DNA of 64,000 nucleotides from Marinobacterium aestuarii (GCF_001651805.1 NZ_CP015839.1:4526001-4590000); one strand, 5' to 3'; shown: positions 21,687 to 30,785, counted from the stretch's first letter. Notes: generated by a model from the letters alone, not told the origin. Program-made: numbers and translations.

Positions 21687-21929
21687 TTCAAATATTGCCC
21701 GGCCTGTCACGCCGGGCAAGGGTTCTCAAAAGTACCCAGCAGGCTCCCTGGATTTCAGTGCGGTTTCAGCGCTGTTTCACAAAGCCACGCTATAACTGGC
21801 AGCCATAGATGGATTATCTTGACCACCCAGTGATCCTAATCAAAGCGAATGGCGTAACAGTGACTACAGCGGCGACCGGAACCGCCCTGGAATCGAACCC
21901 TTTCGATTCAGCTAACGAGAGGTACGGAC

Positions 21930-22109
21930 ATGATGACCACCCGACTGATGCAGCTAGTGCGATACCTCGGACTGATTCGACAGCCACATAGGGCAACGCC
22001 CAAGACTTTTCTGCAGCGCACCCTTGACCACAACGATGCCCAGATGAGCCCGGTACAGCGCGCCACCGCCAGAGCCGCCCGCAAGAATCCCTGGATACTG
22101 GCAGGCTGA
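21930..22109 (+). CDS. Small basic hypothetical protein (59 aa)
   Basis: A short open frame starting with tandem ATG codons (21930 and 21933) after a GAGAGG ribosome-binding site at 21917-21922. It ends in TGA at 22107. The product is basic and probably helical: MMTTRLMQLVRYLGLIRQP followed by PKTFLQRTLDHNDAQMSPVQRATARAARKNPWILAG. The codon choice is GC-rich like its neighbours, unlike the AT-rich sequence after it. No family was recognised; a real gene is likely but unproven. It is the only candidate between the membrane protein and the injection-system cluster. Confidence 0.45.
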   Translation: MMTTRLMQLVRYLGLIRQPHRATPKTFLQRTLDHNDAQMSPVQRATARAARKNPWILAG

Positions 22110-22654
22110 TAGCCAAGTCTTTTTCAGACACGAGGTTCGGCATATACGGCCGCCCCAGCCCCTTCTGTCGCAGTACAATACTGCCGCATATTCCCCTGGA
22201 ATAATGACCGGCAGCATCAACAGACTACCGGTGGCAGTAACACCGTAGTACCGCTCCAAATCCTGCCACTACGACCGTTAATATAGCTATAGCTCGATCG
22301 ATAGCGTCTGCCTGATAGATAAATTTAATACCCAGAAATCTGTAGCCATGGCGCGACAAGCAGGGCGCCCACTGACTCCGGCTAACAACAGATTTTTAGA
22401 ATTAAACGCCAACAATAGATCAACAAACACCCAGCTGTCAGCCACAACAAAACCTATTCACTCGCATTGGCAAACACCGTGCAAGATTTTCATCTTGGCG
22501 TCTCAACTACCTGAACTAAATTAAAACAAGCGTTAGAAACCCGCCCGCAGTTGCAGTAAAGGGAGTAAGAATTCAGGGGAAGCTGGGAAGCCCTGCGGTC
22601 TCGTACCCGCCCGCTTGCCGACCTCACCTGGACTTCACATTCAGGAGTCTGAGC
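22110..22654 (+). promoter_or_regulatory. AT-rich region upstream of the eCIS gene cluster
   Basis: About 545 bp without a credible gene. The central part (22280-22560) is clearly more AT-rich than the genes on either side, as expected for a promoter region of a horizontally acquired cluster. The sheath gene has an AGGAG ribosome-binding site at 22643. I could not identify a -35/-10 pair with confidence. A small hairpin-like GGGAAGC/GGGAAGCCC area lies near 22577-22597. Confidence 0.35.
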
Positions 22655-24955
22655 ATGGCAAGCTATCTACATCCCGGCGTTTATATCGAAGAAATCCCCA
22701 GTGGCGCAAGGCCCATTGAAGGCGTCTCCACGTCCGTCACCGCCTTCGTCGGGGCCTCTTCCCGAGGGCCCTCGGGCGCCACTTTAATAGGCAAGTTCGA
22801 CGATTATGTACGCGACTTCGGCGGTGTCACCGGCGCCGATGACACTATGGGGCTGGCCGTACAGGCCTTTTATCTCAATGGTGGCGGCGCCGCTTTTGTC
22901 TGCCGCCTGAGCGGTGAAGGCTCCGCCCCCGCCGCTCTGGGCATTAACGGCCAGGGTGTCGCCGGCGGAGGCCCTCTCGCCAATGGCGGACTGGCAATCA
23001 GTGCAAAAAATGTCGGCGACTGGGGCAATGACATCTTTGTGCAGATTCTAAAGCCGGATGCGGATGCCGAGCTGTTCGCTCTGGTGGCGGGGCACCGCAA
23101 AGACGGTGAACTGGTCGTGGATGAGGTGTTCACCGATCTTTCGATGAATGCCGATTCGCCGGACTACGCCCTGACCCGGATCAACAGCGCATCCAGCCTG
23201 GTATCTGTTGCACTGGGGTCTGCAGTGGCCGCCAATTACCAGGCGGCCTCCCTGGTGGGCGGTGCCCTGCCGGATCCGAACCCCTTTGCCGCCGCCAGCG
23301 GTAGTCCGCTACTGATGAACCTGGCCATCAACGGTCTGCAGACCGAGCAGATCTCGGTAACAGTTACTCCCGGCGACGATCCTGACGATGTCGCCACCGC
23401 TCTCGAGGCAGCGATCCAGGCCCTGGGCCCACAGGACGCTTACCAGACCTTCAGCGCAAGCTGGAGTGGCGCCACGGATCGCTTCACCCTCACCGCCGCA
23501 GAGGACGAAAGCCTGGCAGTGGTGGAGGTCTTCGGGGGTGGGCTTGCTGAACTGCTGCGCCTGAGACCCGAGGATAGCGCCCGCATCACCGGGGCCGTCG
23601 TCTCCCCGGCGGACCTGCCTTTCGCAACCAGCGTTTCCGCCCTAGGCCTGGCCGACCTGACGCTCAGTGTCGATGGCAACAGTGTCACCCTGTCCCTGGC
23701 GACAGCCGCATTAAACCTCACCGCCAACAACGATACCTCAGGGGCGGCTATCGCTCTGGCCATCCAAAACGCGGTACGGGCAGCAGCCAATGGCCGTGAG
23801 TCCCTGGCCGCTTTTTCCGCTAGCTATAACGCCGGCACAACCCGGTTCAGCTTCACATCGGGCTCGTCAGCGGTGCGGCTGTCGGGGATTCAGGTTACCG
23901 ACGGCGCCCTCGCCGACATCCTCGGCATGAATGCCGCCGACAACCCCGTCGCCACACCCGGGCGTCAGCGAGAACTGGGCATCAGCAACCTGGTCCCCAT
24001 CCAAAGCCTCGGGCTGCTGGAACAGGGCGTGCCATTGACCGGTGGTGTCGCCAATGCCCCCAGTGCAGCAGAATACGGCGCCTTCTATGCCAACAGCCTG
24101 CGCAAGGTCAGGGACGTCAGCATTGTCGTGCTGCCGGGCAACCCCTGGCCTGCGAGCGGTACCAACCCGATCATTACGCAAACGCTGGCCCACTGCGAAG
24201 CCATGCGCAATCGCATACTGATACTGGATCCACCGGCGGGGCTGGAGCTGGACCAGGCCGCCACGGTCAAATCGCTGGGGCTGCCGACCTCCACCTATAC
24301 CGTCTTCTACTACCCCTGGGTCAGCGTCGCGAACCCGGCCTATGACGCCGACCGCAATCCCACCGCGCCAAAAACGGTGGCCATTGCACCGTCCTCCCTG
24401 GCGGCCGGTCTCTGGGCCCGCACCGATGCCCGTCGTGGCGTGTGGAAAGCCCCCGCCGGCGTCGAGACTCAATTGAACGGTGTTGCTGCTCTGCAGTTTG
24501 CCGCCGAAGACCTGGAACAGGATCAGCTCAATCCCCTGGGGGTCAATGTCATTCGACGTCTGCCGGGATACAGTTCGGTGATCTGGGGCAGTCGCACTCT
24601 GGCAACCAAAGCCTCGCCTGAATGGCGTTATGTGCCCGTGCGCCGTACCGCAATCTTTATCGAACAGAGCATCTACAACGGTATCCAGTGGGCGGTGTTC
24701 GAGCCCAACGACGAACCGCTCTGGGGTTCGTTAAGGGGCAATATCGGCTCCTTCATGAACGGTCTCTTCCGCGCCGGCGCTTTTCAGGGTGCCACCTCCG
24801 ACCAGGCCTATTTCGTTCGCTGCAAACTCGGCGACACCATGACCCAGGCCGATATAGACCGCGGGCAGGTCATCGTTCAGGTCGGTTTTGCACCGCTGAA
24901 ACCCGCCGAGTTCGTCATCATCCGCATCCAGCAGAAAGTTGGCGAACAATCCTGA
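22655..24955 (+). CDS. eCIS contractile sheath protein (Afp2-4/gp18-like)
   Basis: 766-residue sheath subunit of an extracellular contractile injection system. The N-terminus has the family signature YLHPGVYIEEIPSGARPIEGVSTSVTAFVG (positions 4-33). The C-terminal domain holds LNPLGVNVIRRLPGYSSVIWGSRT, the RTAIFIEQSIYNGIQWAVFEPN block and a terminal strand that in the family threads into the next subunit. Usual sheaths in this family are about 350-500 residues. The excess is two tandem, related ~105-residue modules (about 215-325 and 326-432), each with an FSAS..GAT.RF.. strand pattern, expected on the outer surface. AGGAG lies 8 nt before the ATG. First gene of the cluster. Confidence 0.92.
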   Translation: MASYLHPGVYIEEIPSGARPIEGVSTSVTAFVGASSRGPSGATLIGKFDDYVRDFGGVTGADDTMGLAVQAFYLNGGGAAFVCRLSGEGSAPAALGINGQGVAGGGPLANGGLAISAKNVGDWGNDIFVQILKPDADAELFALVAGHRKDGELVVDEVFTDLSMNADSPDYALTRINSASSLVSVALGSAVAANYQAASLVGGALPDPNPFAAASGSPLLMNLAINGLQTEQISVTVTPGDDPDDVATALEAAIQALGPQDAYQTFSASWSGATDRFTLTAAEDESLAVVEVFGGGLAELLRLRPEDSARITGAVVSPADLPFATSVSALGLADLTLSVDGNSVTLSLATAALNLTANNDTSGAAIALAIQNAVRAAANGRESLAAFSASYNAGTTRFSFTSGSSAVRLSGIQVTDGALADILGMNAADNPVATPGRQRELGISNLVPIQSLGLLEQGVPLTGGVANAPSAAEYGAFYANSLRKVRDVSIVVLPGNPWPASGTNPIITQTLAHCEAMRNRILILDPPAGLELDQAATVKSLGLPTSTYTVFYYPWVSVANPAYDADRNPTAPKTVAIAPSSLAAGLWARTDARRGVWKAPAGVETQLNGVAALQFAAEDLEQDQLNPLGVNVIRRLPGYSSVIWGSRTLATKASPEWRYVPVRRTAIFIEQSIYNGIQWAVFEPNDEPLWGSLRGNIGSFMNGLFRAGAFQGATSDQAYFVRCKLGDTMTQADIDRGQVIVQVGFAPLKPAEFVIIRIQQKVGEQS

Positions 24956-24974
24956 TTGAGTGAGGAGAAACCCC

Positions 24975-25484
24975 ATGGCCGCACCAATTTTTCCTGTCAA
25001 CACCCATCGCTACGATCCCTATCGCACCTTCATGTTCCAGGTCGTGATCGACGGCCAGGTCGTGGCAGGGCTGCGCAAAATGAGTGTTCTGAAGAAAACC
25101 ACCGAAGCCGTCAAATGGCGCTCGGCGGGCGACCCTGCCCACGAGCGGGTGATGCCCGGCGGTACCAGTTACGAACCTGTGACCCTTGAACAGGGGCTGA
25201 CCCACGACCCTGTTTTTGAGAACTGGGCAAATCTGGTGAACAACTTCAAGGGCAACGCCGCCATGTCCCTGCTCAACTACCGCAAGGACATTACCCTCAA
25301 TGTGCTCAACCTGCAGGGCGTTCCTGTCATCAGTTACATGCTGCACCGCGCCTGGGTGTCCGAATACCAGGCACTGCCGGAATTCGACGCCGGCACCATG
25401 AACGCTGTGGGTATCCAGACCATCATCTTGCAGCATGAGGGCTGGGAACGGGATTTGGCGATCACTGAACCGACGGAAAGCTGA
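24975..25484 (+). CDS. eCIS inner tube protein (Afp1/5-, gp19-like)
   Basis: 169 residues; forms the rigid tube inside the sheath. Features of the phage T4 gp19-like family: N-terminal NTHRYDPYRTFMFQVVIDGQVVAGLRKMS (first beta strand with the F.V.IDG pattern). The LKKTTEAVKWRSAGDP segment, GGTSYEPVTLEQGLTHDPVFENW and a final beta strand (IQTIILQHEGWERD) complete it. The ATG at 24975 follows GAGGAG at 24962. The 19-bp gap to the sheath gene and the overlap with the next gene indicate one operon. Only one tube gene is present, whereas Afp has several. Confidence 0.9.
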   Translation: MAAPIFPVNTHRYDPYRTFMFQVVIDGQVVAGLRKMSVLKKTTEAVKWRSAGDPAHERVMPGGTSYEPVTLEQGLTHDPVFENWANLVNNFKGNAAMSLLNYRKDITLNVLNLQGVPVISYMLHRAWVSEYQALPEFDAGTMNAVGIQTIILQHEGWERDLAITEPTES

Positions 25485-26302
25485 TGAAACTCCCCCCCTT
25501 GCCCGGCGGCCTTTATATCGAGGGCACATTGCGACGGGACTATCATTTCCATCCGCTGAACGGTGCGCTGGAACTGTCACTGGAGGAAGCTGCCGCAGAG
25601 GATGGCTGCACCGCAGACAGGGTAACCGCAGTGCTCGCCAGCGCTCTGGCAACCCTCACGGGACAGGAGCCGGACCGGCTGCTGGTGGCGTCACTGGTGG
25701 TCGGTGATCGCCAGTTCCTGATGCGCCAGCTGAGCGTACTGCAGGATGACAGCCTGCGCTGGCTGTCGGCGCGCTGCAGCGACTGCAACGCCGTTTTTGA
25801 CCTGAGCTACAGACCCTCCAGCCTGCCGGTCAAAAGTGCAGGGCCAGGTTTCCCCGAAAGTTCAGTGCAGATCAATGAGACGAGTTACCGGCTAAGGTTG
25901 CCCACGGGCGCCGACCAGTCGGGCCTGGATCAGCGTAAAAGCCCTGAAGAACAGCAGCTGCAGTTATTGGCCTCGCTGCTGAACCCGATCCCCGATGTCT
26001 CGACACTGTCACCGCAGGATATTGCAACACTGGATCAGACCCTGGAATCCATGGCGCCGGAAGTCGCCCTGCAGCTGCTGGCGCCCTGCCCCCATTGCCA
26101 GGTGGAAAACACCATAAACCTGGACCCTTATCAGAGTCTGGACTCTTCGTCCGATGCCCTGCTCAGCGAGATTCATCGCCTGGCCAGCAGCTATCACTGG
26201 TCTCAGCGGGAAATCCTGGATCTGCCACGGCGCCGGCGTCATCACTATTTGCAACTCATCGAAAGTAACCGACCTTCAGACGCCATGGAGGCCGGACACT
26301 GA
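25484..26302 (+). CDS. eCIS-associated protein with two CxxC pairs
   Basis: 272 residues, start codon overlapping the tube stop (ATGA-type). No family name can be given with certainty. Two CxxC pairs about 110 residues apart (ARCSDCNAVFDL and APCPHCQVENTINL) suggest one zinc ribbon. The C-terminal part (LLSEIHRLASSYHWSQREILDLPRRRRHHYLQLI) resembles the helical domain of T4-type baseplate or chaperone proteins, in which the substrate is positioned by WSQREILDLP-like helices. From its place between the tube and the DUF4255 gene it probably acts in assembly. Confidence 0.6.
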   Translation: MKLPPLPGGLYIEGTLRRDYHFHPLNGALELSLEEAAAEDGCTADRVTAVLASALATLTGQEPDRLLVASLVVGDRQFLMRQLSVLQDDSLRWLSARCSDCNAVFDLSYRPSSLPVKSAGPGFPESSVQINETSYRLRLPTGADQSGLDQRKSPEEQQLQLLASLLNPIPDVSTLSPQDIATLDQTLESMAPEVALQLLAPCPHCQVENTINLDPYQSLDSSSDALLSEIHRLASSYHWSQREILDLPRRRRHHYLQLIESNRPSDAMEAGH

Positions 26303-27195
26303 TGGGCTATCTGGCAGATATAGTGGCCGATGCCCGGGAGCGGCATTTGGGTGAGTCGGCCCCGGCCTATTCTGAAGAAGTGCTTGAGGTAAGCCTGGCG
26401 GGCGAGAACCCCAAGCCTTCCACTACCCCCGACAATAACCACCCCGGAACGCCTTCGCTGCCCATCGAGCAGAGCCCGGATACCCTGGACAGTGCCAAGT
26501 CGCAAGCCCCTGATTTGCCGCCCACCCGCGAACAGAGGCCTGAACCTGCGAGCGCGAAGGACACCCATGACGCTGCCGCCCAGCAAAGCGCACAAGCGCC
26601 TCTTCATCAGTATTTAAAGCATCTGAGTCAGCAAACCCTGGTGGCAAGATCCGAGGAAATTTTGACCCGCCAGCAAAGCCCGAGCGCACCCACAACGGCA
26701 AAGACGGACGCCAATCCCACCCGCGCAGCACAACAAAAGCCATCCTCAGGCGGCCACGAAAACACACCAATTCCCGCAGCCAAAATAAACACAGACACAC
26801 AGGTGGACTCATCCGATAAATCTGCGGTGCCGCCTGTACAGGACAAGCAACCCGCGCCACCCCCAGCCCAAACAACCATCCGGACGACACAGGAAGGTGA
26901 CACCCGGACCACCCAGGATTCACAGGACCCGCATCCGCACAGACCACTTCACCGTGACGCTGCCAAAAATATCAACAGGGATCAACAATCACCACCCGCA
27001 GCGGCCCATACACCTATAAGGCAGCACACATCAGCGCCACCCCGCTCGCATCAGGCGCTCGCCAGCGGCGCACCCCAACTCAGGATCGGACAGATCAACG
27101 TGGTGGTGGAATCAACGAAACCCGATCAGGACCGTCGCAGCGGGCTTGAGCGGGAGAGTGACTCCGGCAGCCGCTATTTCCTGAGGAGCCTTTAA
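26302..27195 (+). CDS. Pro/Gln/Thr-rich disordered eCIS cluster protein
   Basis: 297 residues. Only the ends look structured: an N-terminal amphipathic helix (MGYLADIVADARERHLGE) and a C-terminal strand with the motif PQLRIGQINVVVE. Everything between (about 30-260) is low-complexity and rich in Pro, Gln, Ser, Thr and Ala with many TPTT/QQ/PPA runs, so it is expected to be unfolded. Start and stop overlap both neighbours, which argues for real expression. The function is unknown. A scaffold or a flexible linker/length-control part is possible; it is not a recognisable tape measure. Confidence 0.6.
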   Translation: MGYLADIVADARERHLGESAPAYSEEVLEVSLAGENPKPSTTPDNNHPGTPSLPIEQSPDTLDSAKSQAPDLPPTREQRPEPASAKDTHDAAAQQSAQAPLHQYLKHLSQQTLVARSEEILTRQQSPSAPTTAKTDANPTRAAQQKPSSGGHENTPIPAAKINTDTQVDSSDKSAVPPVQDKQPAPPPAQTTIRTTQEGDTRTTQDSQDPHPHRPLHRDAAKNINRDQQSPPAAAHTPIRQHTSAPPRSHQALASGAPQLRIGQINVVVESTKPDQDRRSGLERESDSGSRYFLRSL

Positions 27196-28232
27196 TGCCG
27201 CAGACCTCATCCTTATCAATCATCTGTCGAGAGGTCGAAGATTTCCTGCGCAACGGTCTCAATGCCGGCGGCAACGAGGTCTCGCTTAGCATAGGCGCAC
27301 CGGCGGATCTGCCTGCGGCTCCCGGCCACAGGGTCAACCTGTTTTTCTACCGCTTCGAGCCCGGCGGATTCGAGGCCGGACTGCGACCGGGCCAGCCCTG
27401 GCATATTCGGCTTTTCTGCCTTATTACCTCATTTGCCATTGATGAGGATCCCATTGCCAGTGGCGAGAATGACCTGCGCTTTCTCGGGCATATTATGCAG
27501 CTATTCCGCCAGACACCGGTGCTGCAACCGGTGGCTCTGGACGGTGAGGAAATTCGTCTCCAGGTCATTTTCAGCCCAGTGACCGACGAGCAGATCAACC
27601 AGGTCTGGTCTACCCAGGGCGACACCACCTACAGACCCTCACTGATCTATGAAATGGCGCTGGCGGTGATCACACCGATAGAAGCCGCTATAGAGCCACC
27701 CCGGGTCGCCGCCATCAGCCAGCAAGCCCTGGCTGACATGAGCGCCCGCCACGCCCGCTTTTCCGGCATTGTGGAACGGCCGGTCTTCAATCCGGTACGC
27801 ATAGACGTCGACAACCCCCAGTGGCAACCGGCGCTGTGCTGGCTACTGGACGATCTTTGCGCCCATACCCTGAGCTTCGACGTCGACAGTCCGGAATTCG
27901 CAGCCTTTGCGCCCAGAATCTGGCTGGCCGGCGTACCAGGTGAAGCCGTGCAGTTGAGTTGGAGAGTCTGGGACGGATCCCAATGGCGCGACAACGGAGC
28001 CCCGGTGGCGGCCTCACCCAGCCACGCGGCGATCACCCCGGACGCCATTCCCGCCCCGCAACCTGGCATCTTCCCACTGCAAATTGCGCTGCCTTTTGCC
28101 CTTGCTCCCGACCAGAGCGCGGCACAGGGGCTACTGACGGCGAGCCGGGAAATCACGCCCTTTGCCGGCGCCGCCCCCATCAGGCTGGAAAGTAATCCGC
28201 TACTGATCAACCTGTACCGGAGTAACGGATGA
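27195..28232 (+). CDS. DUF4255 protein, Afp16/Pvc16-like tail terminator
   Basis: 345 residues. The N-terminal ~185 residues have the DUF4255 (Pvc16 N-terminal) pattern: IICREVEDFLRNGL, VNLFFYRFEPGGF, WHIRLFCLITSFAID, LRFLGHIMQLF and the LIYEMALAVITP strand. In Afp/PVC this protein caps the tube and sheath and sets where polymerisation ends. The remaining ~160 residues form an extra beta-rich domain (WLAGVPGEAVQLSWRVWDGS) that I cannot name. The gene overlaps the one before it by the start/stop codon and the ATPase gene after it by 4 bp. Confidence 0.85.
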   Translation: MPQTSSLSIICREVEDFLRNGLNAGGNEVSLSIGAPADLPAAPGHRVNLFFYRFEPGGFEAGLRPGQPWHIRLFCLITSFAIDEDPIASGENDLRFLGHIMQLFRQTPVLQPVALDGEEIRLQVIFSPVTDEQINQVWSTQGDTTYRPSLIYEMALAVITPIEAAIEPPRVAAISQQALADMSARHARFSGIVERPVFNPVRIDVDNPQWQPALCWLLDDLCAHTLSFDVDSPEFAAFAPRIWLAGVPGEAVQLSWRVWDGSQWRDNGAPVAASPSHAAITPDAIPAPQPGIFPLQIALPFALAPDQSAAQGLLTASREITPFAGAAPIRLESNPLLINLYRSNG

Positions 28233-29580
28233 ACAGCCCGACGCCGCAGCCAGTGCTGAAGAACACGCCGACCCTGGACGTTGAATGGCAGCGTCTGGAA
28301 GTTCTGGGCCGCTGCCTGCTCGACAGCCGCTACGGACGGAACCCCGACAGTAACGCCCTCGAACAACTGCAACAGCTGCAGGCACAGGTGCGCGCACTGC
28401 GCGACGGGGTCTTCAGTCCCTGGCGCCGCCTGGTGCGCCCCCATGCCCCAGCCCTGGCGCTGGATTTGCTTGCCTGCGTCATAGGTCCACAGGCGCATCC
28501 GCCGCTGGCCTGGATATACCGCGACCTCAACGGCGGCCAGCATCACCACGCCAGCGCCGTGCTGATCCACGCCCTGCTTGCACTGGAGGTGGACGAGAAC
28601 GAAACCCTGCACAGCTTGATCTGGAGCCTCGCCAGCGGCCCGGACCGGCTCCTCACTGTCAGCGAGGAGGACGTCACCGCCGCCATTCGCGCCGAACCCG
28701 GTACCCTGTCGAGGCTGCTACAGCGCCCGGAGGTGTCGTCCATCCCTGGCGCGACCCGCATCGACACTGAGGCCGGGTTCAACGACCTGGTGCTCCCCCC
28801 CGACCGGATCTGCCTATTGCGTGAATTTTCCTATCACTTCAAATACAGAGAGACAGTGGTTAACGGCTGGGGCGGGCGTGACTCGGGCGGCCCGGTGACG
28901 CTTTTCAGCGGCGCCTCGGGCACCGGCAAAACATTCGCCGCACGGGTATTGGCACACGAGCTGGGCTGGCCGCTGTATCGCGTCGACCTGGCCAGTCTGG
29001 TGAGCAAATATATCGGTGAAACCGAAAAAAACCTGTCGCGCCTGTTTGATGCCGCCCACCAGAAACCGTGGTACTGCTGTTTGACGAAGTCGACGCCCTG
29101 ATGGGCAAGCGCGGCGAGATCAAGGATGCCCGGGATCGCTACGCCAACATGGAGGTTAGCTATCTGCTGACGCGGATGGAGACCCATAGTGGCCCCTGCA
29201 TACTGACCACCAACCTGCGGTCACAGCTGGACCAGGCATTTCTGCGCCGGCTGCACCTGGTGGTGGAGTTCCCCAAACCTCAGGTGGCTGAACGTATTCG
29301 GCTGTGGCGCCTGCTGCTGCCACCCCGTGCCCCCCTGGCCCAGAACATCGATTTCGAACAGCTGGCCCAGGCGGTCAACCTCACCGGCGGGCAGATCCGC
29401 AACGCAGCACTCTATGCCGCCTATCTTGCCGCCGCCGACGACAGTCCCATTGGCCTGTCCCACATCGCCACCGCCATCTGGCGTGAACTATCCAAGGAGC
29501 GGACACGACTGCAACCGGGCGACCTTGGGCAGCTGGCGCCCTACCTGCCCGACCAACTGATCGCGGAGGCCTCGGGATGA
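28229..29580 (+). pseudogene. eCIS AAA+ ATPase (Afp15-like), frame broken at Walker B
   Basis: AAA+ ATPase needed for assembly in Afp/PVC systems. An N-terminal helical region leads to Walker A GASGTGKT (about residue 230). LYRVDLASLVSKYIGETEKNLSRLFDAAHQK then runs into the break: the first frame ends at 29101, while the next frame (-1) supplies Walker B VVLLFDEVDALMGKRG, the TNLRSQLDQAFLRRL sensor/arginine-finger region and the small domain to 29580. Inserting one C in the CC at 29066-29067 gives QKPVVLLFDEVD and a perfect ~450-residue protein. The two halves are otherwise undamaged, so a missed base is likelier than decay. Overlaps neighbours by 4 bp on both sides. Confidence 0.85.
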
Positions 29581-29843
29581 TTGATATCAGCATAGGCCGC
29601 ATGAACCTGCGTTTGGCACCCGTTTTCCGGGATCGTGCCAGCGCTATCGCCCGCGAGATTGGCGCGGGCCTGCGCCAGCAGTTTGCCAGCGACCTGACGC
29701 TTGGCCGTCTGGAAGCAAGCCTTGAAACCCTGGATGTGCCGCCCTTGCGCCTGAACCCCGCCTTGAGCGACAGACGTCTTGGGATGCAGATAGCCGCGGC
29801 TATCTGTCAGCAGCTGCGCGCCAGATCCGTACAGGAGATGTAG
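29577..29843 (+). CDS. Small eCIS cluster protein (88 aa)
   Basis: 88 residues, start overlapping the ATPase stop by 4 bp. Amphipathic helices (FRDRASAIAREIGAGLRQQFASDL and LGMQIAAAICQQLRARSV) around a short Pro-containing segment (LDVPPLRLNP). It does not match a family I know. Small genes of this kind sit between the ATPase and the baseplate genes in many contractile injection clusters. A structural or chaperone role is inferred only from position. Confidence 0.55.
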   Translation: MIDISIGRMNLRLAPVFRDRASAIAREIGAGLRQQFASDLTLGRLEASLETLDVPPLRLNPALSDRRLGMQIAAAICQQLRARSVQEM

Positions 29844-29847
29844 CACC

Positions 29848-30501
29848 ATGGCAGTCAATCTCAGTCACGGTTTTCTGATGGAATACGGCTTCAACCTGCC
29901 GCCCCTGGTGCTGTATTTCGAGTTCAACCCCCAGTCCATCACCCGGACCCGTACCGTCAACATCACCATGGGCAATGCCCCGGGCGCCAAGGGGGGCTAC
30001 GGTTTTACCACACCCATGGACACGCCACGGGTCGCCCAGGGTGTTTCCGTTGAGCCGGAGAAATTCGATCTCACCATTTTGCTCGATGCCACCGACCGCA
30101 TGGCGGACCCGAACGCCATCGGCCATACCAACGCCATTACCCTTGGCATAGCTCCGGAGCTGGATACCCTGCGCAGCATGGTGGAACCCAAATCCCAGGG
30201 TCCCGGGGGCTTTACCACTCTCGCTGCCCTGGGCCTCGGTGGCGCCCGGGCATTCCAGCGCGATACACACCCCTCAGTGCTGCTGCTGATCTGGGGCACA
30301 CATATTCTGCCGGTATTCCTCACCAGTGTGCAGGTTGAGGAAAACGCCCATCTGCCCTCACTGCAACCCTATAGAGCCAACGTCACCCTCAGCTTTCAGG
30401 TGATTGAGGGCGACAATCCGTTCTACAAGGTTGAGCAGATTCGTCAGGCCATAGGCGCCGCCCTGAACTCGGTGCCCACCATTGCGACTACGGTGATATG
30501 A
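29848..30501 (+). CDS. CIS tube-type protein (N-terminal half of Afp7/Pvc7)
   Basis: 217 residues. LVLYFEFNPQSITRTRTVNI is the hallmark of the contractile injection system tube (CIS_tube) domain of Pvc7-like proteins. SVEPEKFDLTILLDATDRM, HPSVLLLIWGTHILPVFLTSVQVEE and YRANVTLSFQVIEGDNPFY follow in the expected order. In Afp/PVC this domain is fused to a LysM domain; here the LysM part is a separate gene 4 bp downstream. The protein forms the adaptor between the tube and the hub. Confidence 0.8.
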   Translation: MAVNLSHGFLMEYGFNLPPLVLYFEFNPQSITRTRTVNITMGNAPGAKGGYGFTTPMDTPRVAQGVSVEPEKFDLTILLDATDRMADPNAIGHTNAITLGIAPELDTLRSMVEPKSQGPGGFTTLAALGLGGARAFQRDTHPSVLLLIWGTHILPVFLTSVQVEENAHLPSLQPYRANVTLSFQVIEGDNPFYKVEQIRQAIGAALNSVPTIATTVI

Positions 30502-30504
30502 ATC

Positions 30505-30783
30505 ATGTTGAGTAAAAAGTCCCGCTACCAGAGCACGCCCCACTTTACGGACCCTGACATTTTCCCGGGGTTGCAGACCCGCCCCATAGGCCCGTCCACC
30601 GGGGTCATCGAACACGAGGTGGTAGAAGGCGACCGGCTGGATCAACTGGCCCAACACTATTACAAGGACGACCGGCTCTGGTGGCGCATTGTCGATGCCA
30701 ACCCGGAATTCACCTGCCCCCGGTCAGTGCTCGACAAGGCCATGGTGGGCCGAGTGATCCTGATTCCCCGGGTGGGAGAATAG
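30505..30783 (+). CDS. LysM-type baseplate protein (C-terminal half of Afp7/gp53-like)
   Basis: 92 residues with one LysM-like domain: VIEHEVVEGDRLDQLAQHYYKDDRLWWRIVDANPEF and a terminal VGRVILIPRV strand. In phage T4 gp53 and Afp7-type proteins such domains hold the baseplate wedges to the central hub. The N-terminal 30 residues contain TPHFTDPDIFPGLQTRP, which links to the hub. Starts 3 bp after the CIS tube-type gene. Confidence 0.85.
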   Translation: MLSKKSRYQSTPHFTDPDIFPGLQTRPIGPSTGVIEHEVVEGDRLDQLAQHYYKDDRLWWRIVDANPEFTCPRSVLDKAMVGRVILIPRVGE

Positions 30784-30785
30784 CC

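Noticed and set aside
28229-29101. Programmed -1 frameshifting in the ATPase gene
   Set aside because: No slippery heptamer or downstream stem directly at the join, and the same type of break occurs in three unrelated genes nearby.
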